Part shown: positions 1 through 7,942 of the stretch, one piece after another
Layout of the letters: every line of letters starts with the position of its first letter
Position numbering within the stretch: position 1 is the stretch's first letter
Assembly (NCBI RefSeq): GCF_000987765.1
Contig: NZ_LAHP01000003.1
Location: 124,001 to 188,000, forward strand
Source: Arsukibacterium sp. MJ3
GTDB taxonomy: Bacteria > Pseudomonadota > Gammaproteobacteria > Enterobacterales > Alteromonadaceae
DNA: 64,000 bases
Reading direction: 5' to 3'
Notes under the pieces: model-generated
The model's input: the letters and a program-made list of their open reading frames with translations, nothing else
Told to the model about the DNA's origin: nothing
The model's database searches: none
Program-made: the position numbers and the translations under genes

Positions 1-1024
1 GTTCTTCAAACAGCGATGCTGGTAACTCAGGCAGTTGTTTTGGGTCAACATTCTTACCGAAACGCTGCAGGGCCTGCTTACGTAAAACGTCAACCTCACC
101 ACCAATTAATGACTGCGGCACTTGCACTTCATTATTTGCTAATAAGCCTTTTATAACTTGTTCTTTAACTTTGCCTTTGATGGTCTGCTTCAGTTCGCGT
201 TCCATATTTTTACGAACTTCAGTTTTCAAAGCGTCAACACTCGCTTCAGTTAAACCGAAAAGTGTAGCAAATTCATCATTTAATTCAGGCAGTACCTGCT
301 CTTCAATACTACCCACGGTAACATTGAAGCTTGCGGCTTTACCTTTCAGATTTTCAGCATGATAGTCGGCAGGAAAATCTACGGCAATGGTTGCTTGCTC
401 ACCGGCTTTTTTACCAATAACACCATCTTCAAAGCCCGGGATCATCCGGCCCTTCCCAAGTTCTAACTGAAAATCAGTGGCTTTGCCACCTTCAAACTCT
501 TCGCCATCGATAGAACCAACAAAATCCATGGTTACCCGATCACCCGTTACCGCAGCGCCGTTTTTAACCTGCCATTTTGCGTGTTGCTTGCGCAACGTTT
601 CCAGCATCTTAGCCAGATCATCTTCACCAATATTCACTACCGGCTTGTTAACTTCAATTTTTTCCAGGTTAGCAACAACTACCTCTGGGTACACTTCGAA
701 AGTGGCAGCAAACTCTAAATCTTTACCGGCAGCTAGCTCGCCAGGATTAAAGGTTGGAGTACCTGCTGGTGTTAACTTGTTTTCAATAATTGCTTCGTAG
801 AATGAACGCTGCATTTGTTCAGAAGCCACTTCCTGCAATACTGCCTGACCAAAACGTTTCTGAATAATTGACACTGGCGCTTTGCCTGGACGGAATCCGT
901 CAATACGCTGGCGTTTAGCCAGATCACGTAAACGATTTTTCACTTCTGAATCAATTTTGTCTGCCGGTACAGTAATAGTTAAACGGCGCTCTAAACCCTG
1001 GGTGGTTTCCACAGAAACTTGCAT
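1..1024 (-). CDS. tig: Trigger factor (ribosome-bound chaperone and prolyl isomerase), C-terminus outside window
   Basis: Trigger factor binds ribosomal protein L23 at the exit tunnel, shields nascent chains and carries an FKBP-type prolyl isomerase domain. The translated minus strand starts [14 protein letters not shown], close to the E. coli protein from its first residue. It continues through the ribosome-binding tail region ([10 protein letters not shown]) and the PPIase domain ([26 protein letters not shown]). The window cuts it at about residue 341, inside the C-terminal chaperone domain. Two ATGs are adjacent (1027 and 1024). I chose 1024 because GAGGT lies six bases upstream and the protein then matches the family start. 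A sigma-70-like promoter sits about 110 bp upstream. In related genomes clpP and clpX follow tig; they would lie outside this window. Confidence 0.97.
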   Translation of the reverse strand, partial: MQVSVETTQGLERRLTITVPADKIDSEVKNRLRDLAKRQRIDGFRPGKAPVSIIQKRFGQAVLQEVASEQMQRSFYEAIIENKLTPAGTPTFNPGELAAGKDLEFAATFEVYPEVVVANLEKIEVNKPVVNIGEDDLAKMLETLRKQHAKWQVKNGAAVTGDRVTMDFVGSIDGEEFEGGKATDFQLELGKGRMIPGFEDGVIGKKAGEQATIAVDFPADYHAENLKGKAASFNVTVGSIEEQVLPELNDEFATLFGLTEASVDALKTEVRKNMERELKQTIKGKVKEQVIKGLLANNEVQVPQSLIGGEVDVLRKQALQRFGKNVDPKQLPELPASLFEE

Positions 1025-1130
1025 CATGCTACCTCGAAATCAAAATCAGGCGTCTGAAATACGCCGTGCTTGTATGGTCTGGACTCGATAAACTAAGCTG
1101 GACCCGACCTGTTATAAAAATGGACGCAGC

Positions 1131-1159
1131 ATTATAGCGGGCTAAATCCGCATAGTCGA
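1131..1159 (-). promoter_or_regulatory. Probable sigma-70 promoter of tig
   Basis: On the minus strand a perfect TATAAT (1131-1136) is preceded by 17 bases and a TCGACT -35 (1154-1159, four of six consensus bases). It would give a 5' leader of roughly 100 nt before tig. A short GGCGT/ACGCC hairpin lies in that leader near 1045-1062. Confidence 0.65.
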
Positions 1160-1196
1160 GCCTTTAGCCAAGGATGTTCATACTGTTTATCTTGAC

Positions 1197-1239
1197 AAAA
1201 AACAAAAAACAGACTTAACCCTTTAAAGTTAAGCCTGTT
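1197..1239 (-). terminator. Rho-independent terminator of proBA
   Basis: On the minus strand a 12-bp stem with one imperfect pair (arms 1228-1239 and 1208-1219) and an 8-nt loop is followed by the U-rich run TTTTTTGTTTTTTG. It lies about 90 bp beyond the proA stop and fits the end of the proBA transcript. Confidence 0.85.
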
Positions 1240-1327
1240 CAATATGTTAGCAGATAATTGGCGTGCTGTTAGCGAGCTATTAGTGTTATAGTATAGCCTC
1301 ATTTTAAGCTAACCTGCCCAGTACTTG

Positions 1328-2581
1328 CTAGCTTCTTACCTGACCATTGCCGGTAACCACATACTTTTCAGTGGTCAGTGCTTCCAATCCCATTGGGCCG
1401 TAAGCATGTAATTTACTGGTTGAAATGCCAATTTCAGCACCAAGGCCCAGTTCGCCGCCGTCTGAGAAACGTGATGACGTATTGTGCATCACTACCGCGG
1501 TATCTACCGTGCGGATAAAACGCTCGGCGTTAGCCTGATCTTCGGTGCAAATCACTTCAGTATGCTGGCTACCAAATTGATCAATGTGTGCTATTGCTTC
1601 ATCCAGATCAGCCACGACTTTAATGGCAATTTCCGGCGCCAGATATTCTTGGCCAAATTCATCATCGGCAATCGGCGAAGCGGCAGTAAAATAGCTCAGG
1701 CTTTGCTGACAGGCATGTACTTTTACTTGATGCTCAGCAAGTGCTTTAGCAACCATGGGTAAGAAATCAGCCGCTTGGTGTTTGTTAATTAACAGGCCTT
1801 CCAGCGCATTACACACGCCAGGGCGTTGTACCTTGCCGTTAACCAATAAATTCAACGCCATGGTTAAATCGGCCGTCTGGTCAACATACAAATGACAAAC
1901 GCCTTTATAATGCTGAATAACCGGTATACGGCTTTGCTCTGTAACAAAACGAATTAAACCTTCACCACCGCGAGGAATGACCAAATCAATAAACTGGTCT
2001 AGCTTTAACAATGCCAGCAATAAATCGCGGTCTGGATCGGGCACAATGGTAATCACATCTTCTGGCAAATTATGGTCGCGTAATGCCTGGCGCATCGCCG
2101 TGGCAATAGCCAAACTGGTATTAATGGCTTCCCGGCCACAGCGCAAAATAACCGCGTTACCCGATTTAAAGCACAATGCGCCAGCATCAGCGGTAACATT
2201 AGGCCGCGCTTCATAAATCATGCAGATCACCCCAAGAGGGATACGGGTTTTTGCAATATTAATACCATTAGGACGCTGTTCAATTTGCCGGGTTACACCT
2301 ACCGGATCGGTCAGCTGGATTATTTGTTCAATAGCCTTTGACATGGCGTCAATACGCTCGGCATCTAGCGTTAATCGGTCGATCATTGCCAAACTGGTGC
2401 CATTGCTTTTAGCTTGAGCCACTTCATCTTTATTAGCGGCAATAATTGCTGGAGTTGCCTCACGAATACGATTAGCAAAGCTCTGTAATACAAAATTTTT
2501 CTGTTCAGTTGATAATACTGCAACAGCTTTGGCAGCTTTTGCTGCCTTGGCAGCCAGTGTGGCTGCAACGTCAGAAATCAT
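1328..2581 (-). CDS. proA: Gamma-glutamyl phosphate reductase
   Basis: ProA reduces gamma-glutamyl phosphate with NADPH to glutamate-5-semialdehyde, the second step of proline synthesis, in the cytosol. The 417-residue length matches the family. The aldehyde-dehydrogenase fold is visible: the cofactor region (PLGVICMIYEARPNV, residues 115-129; FKSGNAVILRCG) and the catalytic cysteine at about residue 257 in QRPGVCNALEG. The N-terminus has an alanine/lysine tract (AAKAAKAAKA) that looks like low-complexity slippage but stays in frame. The ATG overlaps the proB stop by four bases (ATGA), so the two are translationally coupled. A rho-independent terminator follows. Confidence 0.97.
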   Translation of the reverse strand: MISDVAATLAAKAAKAAKAVAVLSTEQKNFVLQSFANRIREATPAIIAANKDEVAQAKSNGTSLAMIDRLTLDAERIDAMSKAIEQIIQLTDPVGVTRQIEQRPNGINIAKTRIPLGVICMIYEARPNVTADAGALCFKSGNAVILRCGREAINTSLAIATAMRQALRDHNLPEDVITIVPDPDRDLLLALLKLDQFIDLVIPRGGEGLIRFVTEQSRIPVIQHYKGVCHLYVDQTADLTMALNLLVNGKVQRPGVCNALEGLLINKHQAADFLPMVAKALAEHQVKVHACQQSLSYFTAASPIADDEFGQEYLAPEIAIKVVADLDEAIAHIDQFGSQHTEVICTEDQANAERFIRTVDTAVVMHNTSSRFSDGGELGLGAEIGISTSKLHAYGPMGLEALTTEKYVVTGNGQVRS

Positions 2582-3699
2582 AATTTCTCCAATAACATCA
2601 TTTCACTGCGGTGAATAACAGCATCGCTACCTGCCGGGCAGTAACCTAAACACTTAGGAATATCGCGACTTTGCTGTCCCTTAATAGAAAATAGTTCGGT
2701 AGCACTAAAGCGACTAACACCTTTAGCAATACGGCGCGTACCGGTTGCACAACGAATAATAACCGCATCACCCGAGTCAAATTCACCTTTAATCTGGACA
2801 ATGCCACTACTTAACAGTGATGCACCATGTTGGCTCAACGCCTCAATACAGCCGTCATCTACCCAAATTTCACCTTTGGCGCGCAAGGTATGGCGCACCC
2901 AATGTTTTTTAGCCGGTATAGGTTTATGCTGGCCAAAAAACACCGTGCCAGGATTTTCACCCGCTAAAAGACACTCAAACGTTTCAGGCAGATGGCCGTC
3001 GACAATCAAGGTATCAATACCCTGTGCCGTAGCCTTTTCAGCTGCTTCAACTTTAGTCCGCATGCCACCCGTGCCCACTGCAGACGAAGCTCCACCAGCT
3101 AAACTGTATATCGCAGCATCAATTTTACTGACTTCTGGGATTAGCGTAGCCATGGGGTCTTTGCTCGGATCGGCGGTGTACAAGCCTTTAACATCGGAAC
3201 AAATAATAAGTGCGTCAGCCTGCACAACCGTTGCCACCATTGCTGCCAGATTATCGTTATCACCGACCTTTAGTTCATCCGTAGCAATAGTATCGTTTTC
3301 ATTAACTATCGGCAGAACCTTATGATCCAGCAGTTTACGCAACGTATTCTGAATATTGACGTGGCGAACCCGGTCACTTAAATCACCATGAGTGAGCAGC
3401 ACCTGAGCGCAAGGGAAGTCAAAACAATTTGTCCAGAAGTTCATCATCTGGTTTTGACCAACTGCAGCCATTGCCCGTTTTAATGCAATGGGTACCCGCT
3501 GATGAGAAAAGTTAAAGTGATGGCGGCCTGCCGCAACACTTCCAGAAGACACCAGGATAACTTCCCGGCCCTGTTGTCTGCATTGGTGGATAAATTCAGC
3601 GATAGGACGTAGATACCGTTCACTACATCCTTCGTTATCTGGCGCGATTAGGGCACTGCCCACCTTCAGTACGACCCGACGCCAGCTTGGGTTTATCAT
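2578..3699 (-). CDS. proB: Glutamate 5-kinase with PUA domain
   Basis: ProB phosphorylates glutamate to gamma-glutamyl phosphate, the committed and normally proline-inhibited step of proline synthesis. The 373-residue protein has an amino-acid-kinase domain (VVLKVGSALI near the N-terminus, VNENDTIATDELKVGDNDNLAA, TGGMRTKVEAAE) followed by a C-terminal PUA domain from about residue 280. I chose the ATG at 3699 because GGAGGAG lies a few bases upstream and the kinase starts directly after it; the reading frame is open 28 codons further upstream without family similarity. The stop overlaps proA. Feedback inhibition by proline is expected from the family and not proven here. Confidence 0.97.
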   Translation of the reverse strand: MINPSWRRVVLKVGSALIAPDNEGCSERYLRPIAEFIHQCRQQGREVILVSSGSVAAGRHHFNFSHQRVPIALKRAMAAVGQNQMMNFWTNCFDFPCAQVLLTHGDLSDRVRHVNIQNTLRKLLDHKVLPIVNENDTIATDELKVGDNDNLAAMVATVVQADALIICSDVKGLYTADPSKDPMATLIPEVSKIDAAIYSLAGGASSAVGTGGMRTKVEAAEKATAQGIDTLIVDGHLPETFECLLAGENPGTVFFGQHKPIPAKKHWVRHTLRAKGEIWVDDGCIEALSQHGASLLSSGIVQIKGEFDSGDAVIIRCATGTRRIAKGVSRFSATELFSIKGQQSRDIPKCLGYCPAGSDAVIHRSEMMLLEKL

Positions 3700-3726
3700 A
3701 ACTCCTCCGTTATTTTTAACGCACTC

Positions 3727-3735
3727 AGTATAGCA
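3727..3735 (-). promoter_or_regulatory. Extended -10 element upstream of proB
   Basis: Minus-strand TGCTATACT (extended -10 TGn plus TATACT) lies about 28 bp before the proB start. No convincing -35 is present at 17 bp, which is usual for extended -10 promoters. Transcription from here would give a leader of only about 20 nt. Confidence 0.5.
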
Positions 3736-4096
3736 AAAACGGCACCCCGGCACCACCGCCGATAAGAATCCACATACTAACAACAGTTAGAATTAAGCAT
3801 TAATATTCATTAATTCAGTATTAAAATTGGCAATACACACCTGTTTGCTGGTTGCTTTTTAACCAGTAACGCTGTAATTAAATTACAGTTTTAGCCAAGA
3901 TTATTAGTTTTAAGCAGGAGTAGCGGTAATTGCATAAAGCCAACCACTATAGATGTGATGAATAGTTGATATAAATGTGATTATTTTAAAAAATGGATGA
4001 ATTCACACAGGCAAACACCCGAGCCATTAGCTTTACGTTGGATTGAAACAGTGGAATTATGGCTAAGTGGTAAGATAGTTTTAACTTAAGGGAGAA
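3736..4096. other. Non-coding spacer between proB and the tRNA operon
   Basis: An AT-rich stretch of about 360 bp with no credible reading frame. It contains two hairpins: a 6-bp stem at 3848-3866 (CTGGTT/AACCAG) and a perfect 7-bp palindromic stem at 3872-3888 followed by TTTT on the plus strand. I see no clear minus-strand terminator for the tRNA operon here. Confidence 0.6.
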
Positions 4097-4179
4097 TGGT
4101 CGGTGATGCAGGATTCGAACCTGCGACCCTTAGACTAAAAACACCCAAACCAAGTGCGCTGCTTTACTTTAGGGGAGAA
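4097..4179 (-). repeat. Degenerate tRNA-Pro-like unit following the second tRNA-Pro
   Basis: Read on the minus strand, the 3' end is identical to the neighbouring tRNA-Pro (CCA, discriminator, 3' acceptor strand, whole T-arm). The anticodon-position stem is kept as CUUGG/CUAAG with one G-U pair. Its loop is 16 nt instead of 7 because about 9 nt are inserted after the UGG anticodon triplet. The variable region is one base shorter than in the real tRNA. The 5' acceptor strand and most of the D-arm are replaced by unrelated sequence; only AGCGCA of the D-arm remains. It cannot fold as a normal tRNA. Confidence 0.8.
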
Positions 4180-4256
4180 TGGTCGGTGATGCAGGATTCG
4201 AACCTGCGACCCCTTGGACCCAAACCAAGTGCGCTACCAAGCTGCGCCAATCACCG
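4180..4256 (-). tRNA. tRNA-Pro(UGG), second copy
   Basis: A 77-nt gene with encoded CCA. Acceptor CGGTGAT pairs with ATCACCG; the anticodon stem CTTGG/CCAAG encloses TTTGGGT (anticodon TGG); the T-arm is GCAGG-TTCGAAT-CCTGC. It is identical base for base to the copy at 4733-4809. It is last of the intact tRNAs in the operon and is followed by a degenerate unit. Confidence 0.97.
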
Positions 4257-4279
4257 ACAATAAAAACGTTGGGGGAAAA

Positions 4280-4356
4280 TGGGGTGGATGATGGGGCTCG
4301 AACCCACGACAACCGGAATCACAATCCGGGGCTCTACCAACTGAGCTACAACCACC
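4280..4356 (-). tRNA. tRNA-His(GUG)
   Basis: A 77-nt gene including the histidine-specific extra 5' G (position -1) opposite C73 and an encoded CCA. Anticodon loop TTGTGAT gives GTG. The acceptor stem has a U-U mismatch at 5:68, where E. coli tRNA-His has C-G. The rest of the cloverleaf is normal. It lies between tRNA-Arg and the second tRNA-Pro. Confidence 0.97.
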
Positions 4357-4381
4357 ACTGAAAACTATATTGCGCTTGTTA

Positions 4382-4458
<77 letters not shown>

Positions 4459-4489
4459 AATATCGAGACCCTACCAAGCAACTTTAAAA

Positions 4490-4732
4490 TGGTCGGTGAT
4501 GCAGGATTTGAACCTGCGACCCGTGGATTAAAGATACCCAAACCACGTGTATACCTGACCAACTTTAAAATGGTCAGTGATGCAGGATTTGAACCTGCGA
4601 CCCGTGGATTTAAGATACCCAAACCACGTGTATACCTGACCAACTTTAAAATGGTCGGTGATGCAGGATTTGAACCTGCGACCCGTGGATTTAAGATACC
4701 CAAACCACGTGTATACCTGACCAACTTTAAAA
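4490..4732 (-). repeat. Three tandem 81-bp tRNA-Pro-derived units
   Basis: Units at 4490-4570, 4571-4651 and 4652-4732 have an exact 81-bp period, with only single-base differences seen between them. On the minus strand each ends with the tRNA-Pro 3' acceptor strand, T-arm (loop TTCAAAT instead of TTCGAAT) and CCA. An anticodon-position stem CGUGG/CCACG encloses a 16-nt loop that begins UUUGGGU. Compared with the real tRNA stem CUUGG/CCAAG, one U-A pair has become G-C on both sides, a compensatory change. There is no D-arm. The 5' end (UGGUCAG) could pair only imperfectly with the acceptor strand. The units lie between the first tRNA-Pro and tRNA-Arg, so they should be in the same primary transcript. 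They resemble in principle the tRNA-3'-end-bearing repeats of the E. coli tyrT locus. Confidence 0.9.
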
Positions 4733-4809
4733 TGGTCGGTGATGCAGGATTCGAACCTGCGACCCCTTGGACCCAAACCAAGTGCGCTACCAAGCTGCGC
4801 CAATCACCG
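4733..4809 (-). tRNA. tRNA-Pro(UGG), first copy
   Basis: First gene of the tRNA operon, identical to the copy at 4180-4256: 77 nt with CCA, anticodon TGG, normal acceptor, D, anticodon and T arms. It starts about 25 bp downstream of the -10 element at 4839-4844, so the 5' leader is short. Confidence 0.97.
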
Positions 4810-4838
4810 ACATTGCTGCACAAGTGCAACGGGGCGGA

Positions 4839-4867
4839 ATATTAACGCTCGCCACCTAAGGCGTCAA
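4839..4867 (-). promoter_or_regulatory. Stable-RNA promoter of the tRNA operon
   Basis: On the minus strand TTGACG (4862-4867), a 17-bp spacer and TAATAT (4839-4844) form a near-consensus sigma-70 promoter. The discriminator TCCGCCCCG is strongly GC-rich, the hallmark of stringently (ppGpp/DksA) controlled stable-RNA promoters. An AT-rich perfect inverted repeat (9-bp arms 4880-4888 and 4896-4904, with a T-tract at 4871-4877) lies just upstream and could act as an UP-type element or a protein site. Confidence 0.85.
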
Positions 4868-4996
4868 ACCTTTTTTTGCAATAATCAGTTGATTGCTGAT
4901 TATTTGAACCTTTATCGACTTTAATTGCTCAGGATGGAGTTCTGCCGGCGGCTGTGCGAAAATAGCGCCATTAAAATGTGACAGAGAACTCAAAGC

Positions 4997-5857
4997 ATGG
5001 CAGCACAAATTATAGACGGTAAAGCCGTTGCGCAAGCAACAAAAGATAAAGTTGCCGCCCAAGTTAGAGCCCGGGTAGCAGCAGGTAAAAGAGCACCAGG
5101 ATTAGCGGTGGTGCTGGTTGGCTTAGACCCGGCTTCACAAGTCTATGTCGGCAGTAAGCGTAAAGCCTGTGAAGAAGTAGGTTTTCACTCGGTATCTTAT
5201 GACTTGCCCTCTGACACTACCGAGCAACAGCTAACAGATTTAATCGACAAACTTAATAATGACAATACCGTAGACGGCATTCTGGTTCAGCTGCCCTTGC
5301 CCGCAGGGTTAGACTCGGCTGACATTTTAGAGCGCATTAACCCGCATAAAGACGTAGACGGCTTTCACCCCTATAACATTGGCCGCTTAGCACAACGGAT
5401 GCCGGCGCTGCGTTCCTGCACGCCGAAAGGCATTATGACCTTACTACAAAGCACCGGTGTCAATGTTAAAGGTATGGATGCCGTAGTAGTGGGTGCCTCT
5501 AATATTGTTGGCCGCCCCATGGCGCTGGAATTGTTGTTAGCGGGTTGCACCACCACGGTGTGTCACAAATTCACTAAAAATCTTGAAGCACAGGTGCGTC
5601 GTGCTGATTTGCTGGTGGTCGCCGTCGGTAGGCCTGAATTTATTCCAGGCGATTGGATAAAACCAGGCGCAATGGTCATTGATGTCGGTATAAACCGCTT
5701 AAACAGCGGCAAACTGGTAGGCGATGTAGAATACGGTGCAGCGGTAAAACACGCCCGCTACATTACCCCGGTACCTGGCGGGGTCGGCCCCATGACCGTC
5801 GCCAGTTTAATTGAAAACACCCTAGAAGCCTGCGAGTTGTATCACGATAAGCATTAG
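4997..5857 (+). CDS. folD: Bifunctional methylene-THF dehydrogenase / methenyl-THF cyclohydrolase
   Basis: FolD interconverts 5,10-methylene-, methenyl- and 10-formyl-tetrahydrofolate with NADP, supplying one-carbon units for purines and fMet. At 286 residues it is the usual size. The substrate-site Tyr and Lys lie in [13 protein letters not shown] (near residues 50-60), the Rossmann motif is [11 protein letters not shown] (about 165), and the C-terminal signature is [12 protein letters not shown]. It is divergent from the tRNA operon, with about 130 bp between the promoters. A bidirectional terminator shared with cysS follows. Confidence 0.97.
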   Translation: MAAQIIDGKAVAQATKDKVAAQVRARVAAGKRAPGLAVVLVGLDPASQVYVGSKRKACEEVGFHSVSYDLPSDTTEQQLTDLIDKLNNDNTVDGILVQLPLPAGLDSADILERINPHKDVDGFHPYNIGRLAQRMPALRSCTPKGIMTLLQSTGVNVKGMDAVVVGASNIVGRPMALELLLAGCTTTVCHKFTKNLEAQVRRADLLVVAVGRPEFIPGDWIKPGAMVIDVGINRLNSGKLVGDVEYGAAVKHARYITPVPGGVGPMTVASLIENTLEACELYHDKH

Positions 5858-5869
5858 CAGGCGTTACCG

Positions 5870-5895
5870 AAAAAACCGCCAGCTGGCGGTTTTTT
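5870..5895. terminator. Bidirectional terminator between folD and cysS
   Basis: A perfect palindrome CCGCCAGCTGGCGG (5876-5889) flanked by six A on one side and six T on the other. It can stop both the plus-strand folD and the minus-strand cysS transcripts. Confidence 0.92.
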
Positions 5896-5913
5896 CATTA
5901 ATAGGTTACTCAA

Positions 5914-7293
5914 TTAGCTTTTTCGCCAGCTGGTTACGCCGTTTTTATCTTCAACGATAATGCCAAGTTCGGTTAACGCATCGCGGGCGGCATCGGCAGC
6001 GGCCCAGTCTTTGGCGGTGCGGGCAGTGTTGCGTTTTGCAATAAGTGCCTCTATTGCAGTTACGTCATCATCTGAAGCACCGCTTTGTAAAAATTGCTCA
6101 GCATCGCCCTGTAACAAGCCTAATACCCCGGCTAATAACGTTAATAAACCGGCTAACTCTGCCGCTTTAGCCGGCTCTGTCTCTTTAAAACGGTTAACTT
6201 CGCGCGCCAATTCAAACAACACCGGGAGTGCTTCCGGTGTGTTGAAGTCATCATCCATTGCCACTTTAAACTTAGCGATATAAGGGCTTTTTAAATCAAT
6301 ACTGTGGCTTGGGGTAACATTACGCAGCGCGGTGTATAAACGGCCTAAGGCGGCATGCGCCTGTTCCAGGTTCTCTGTCGAGTAATTTAATTGGCTACGA
6401 TAATGGCTGGACAACAGAAAATAACGCACAGCTTCAGCGTTATATTCAGCTAATACATCTTTAACGGTAAAAAAATTGCCTAATGATTTTGACATCTTTT
6501 CTTTATCTACCTGCACCATACCGGTATGGATCCAGGTATTAACGTATTTATGATCATGCGCGCAGGTAGACTGGGCAATTTCATTCTCGTGGTGTGGAAA
6601 CTGCAAATCTGAGCCACCGCCGTGTATATCAAAATATTGCCCTAGGTGCTTAGCGCTCATGGCAGAGCATTCAATATGCCAGCCTGGCCGGCCGTTACCC
6701 CATGACGATGACCAGAACGGCTCACCGGGTTTAGCACCTTTCCACAACACAAAATCAAGTGGGTCGTCTTTATTTTGTGCCACTTCAACCCGCGAACCAG
6801 ACTGCAGCATCTCAAGATTTTGCTGGCTTAGCTCGCCATAGGCGGCATATTTACTAACATCAAATAACACATCACCATCGTTAGCAACATAGGCAAAGCC
6901 TTTTTCTACCAGCTGCTCAATCATACTGATAATCTCAGCCATATGGCTGGTAACACGCGGTTCAATATCGGCAGGTAATAAGCCTAATGCGGCAAAATCA
7001 GCGTGCATAGCTTGCGTAAAGCGCTGTGTTAAAGCATCACAACTTTCGTTATTTTCAGCCGCACGTTTAATAATCTTGTCATCAACATCGGTAATATTGC
7101 GCACATAAGTTACCTCGTAGCCACTAAAGCGCAAATAACGGTTTATTACATCAAAAGAAACGTAAGTACGACCATGCCCAACATGACAATAATCATAAAT
7201 TGTAATACCGCAAACATAGAGCCCTACTTTGCCGGGTTCTATTGGTGTAAAAAGCTCTTTTTTTCGGCTTAGGGTATTAAAAATATGTAACAT
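5914..7293 (-). CDS. cysS: Cysteinyl-tRNA synthetase
   Basis: Class I aminoacyl-tRNA synthetase that charges tRNA-Cys. The 459-residue protein shows the HIGH-type motif HVGHG, preceded by the zinc/substrate cysteine in YVCGIT; the KMSKS loop ([11 protein letters not shown]); and further zinc ligands in HIECSAMS and [11 protein letters not shown]. The C-terminal DALR and tail region ends GVTSWRKS, like E. coli GTTWRRK. I chose the ATG at 7293 ([13 protein letters not shown]) because it matches the family start and GAGGA lies upstream; an in-frame start six codons earlier is less likely. It is divergent from ppiB. Confidence 0.97.
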   Translation of the reverse strand: MLHIFNTLSRKKELFTPIEPGKVGLYVCGITIYDYCHVGHGRTYVSFDVINRYLRFSGYEVTYVRNITDVDDKIIKRAAENNESCDALTQRFTQAMHADFAALGLLPADIEPRVTSHMAEIISMIEQLVEKGFAYVANDGDVLFDVSKYAAYGELSQQNLEMLQSGSRVEVAQNKDDPLDFVLWKGAKPGEPFWSSSWGNGRPGWHIECSAMSAKHLGQYFDIHGGGSDLQFPHHENEIAQSTCAHDHKYVNTWIHTGMVQVDKEKMSKSLGNFFTVKDVLAEYNAEAVRYFLLSSHYRSQLNYSTENLEQAHAALGRLYTALRNVTPSHSIDLKSPYIAKFKVAMDDDFNTPEALPVLFELAREVNRFKETEPAKAAELAGLLTLLAGVLGLLQGDAEQFLQSGASDDDVTAIEALIAKRNTARTAKDWAAADAARDALTELGIIVEDKNGVTSWRKS

Positions 7294-7434
7294 GGGCGTC
7301 CTCAAAAACATCGGTATACGGGCTTATAATTCAGCGTAATAGTGTAACACCGGCAACCTTTAGCCGCTATCCTTGCTTTATGAAACGCACTGGCTGGGTT
7401 ACACTAGGGTTATTCAAACAGAGGATACTTTTCA

Positions 7435-7929
7435 ATGATCAACTTACACACTAATTATGGCGTTATTACCCTTAACTTGTTTGCTGATAAAGCGCCGGTT
7501 ACCGTGGAAAACTTTATTAGCTATGTTAAAGACGGTTTTCTTGATAACACTATATTTCACCGGGTAATCGACGGTTTTATGATTCAGGGCGGCGGTTTTA
7601 CCGCAGATATGGATCAGAAAGAAACCAAAGCACAGATTAAAAATGAAGCGAACAATAAGGTTGCGAATACTAAGGGCACGGTTGCGATGGCTCGCACCAA
7701 TGATCCGCACTCAGCAACCTGCCAATTCTTTATTAACCTTGCCGACAACAGTTTTTTAAACCATAGCGCAGAATCAAGCCAAGGCTGGGGCTATTGTGTA
7801 TTTGGTGAAGTTACCGCTGGCATGGATGTAGTAGATAAAATTCGCCAGGTTAAAACTGGCCGTTTTGCGGGCCACGGCGATGTTCCGGTAGAGCCGGTAA
7901 TCATCGAAAAAGCTGAGCTACAAGCGTAA
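7435..7929 (+). CDS. ppiB: Cyclophilin-type peptidyl-prolyl isomerase B (cytosolic)
   Basis: Catalyses cis-trans isomerisation of prolyl bonds. The 164-residue protein is a single cyclophilin domain without a signal peptide. The active-site stretch [15 protein letters not shown] (residues 42-56) holds the catalytic arginine, and [14 protein letters not shown] follows near residue 98. GAGGAT precedes the ATG. lpxH starts 13 bp after the stop, a gene pair common in gammaproteobacteria, so the two are probably co-transcribed. Confidence 0.96.
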   Translation: MINLHTNYGVITLNLFADKAPVTVENFISYVKDGFLDNTIFHRVIDGFMIQGGGFTADMDQKETKAQIKNEANNKVANTKGTVAMARTNDPHSATCQFFINLADNSFLNHSAESSQGWGYCVFGEVTAGMDVVDKIRQVKTGRFAGHGDVPVEPVIIEKAELQA

Positions 7930-7942
7930 CACTCGCTAACCG

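Noticed and set aside
4490-4732. CRISPR-like array (three near-identical 81-bp direct repeats)
   Set aside because: Units are contiguous without spacers, are 81 bp long and clearly derive from tRNA-Pro; no cas genes.
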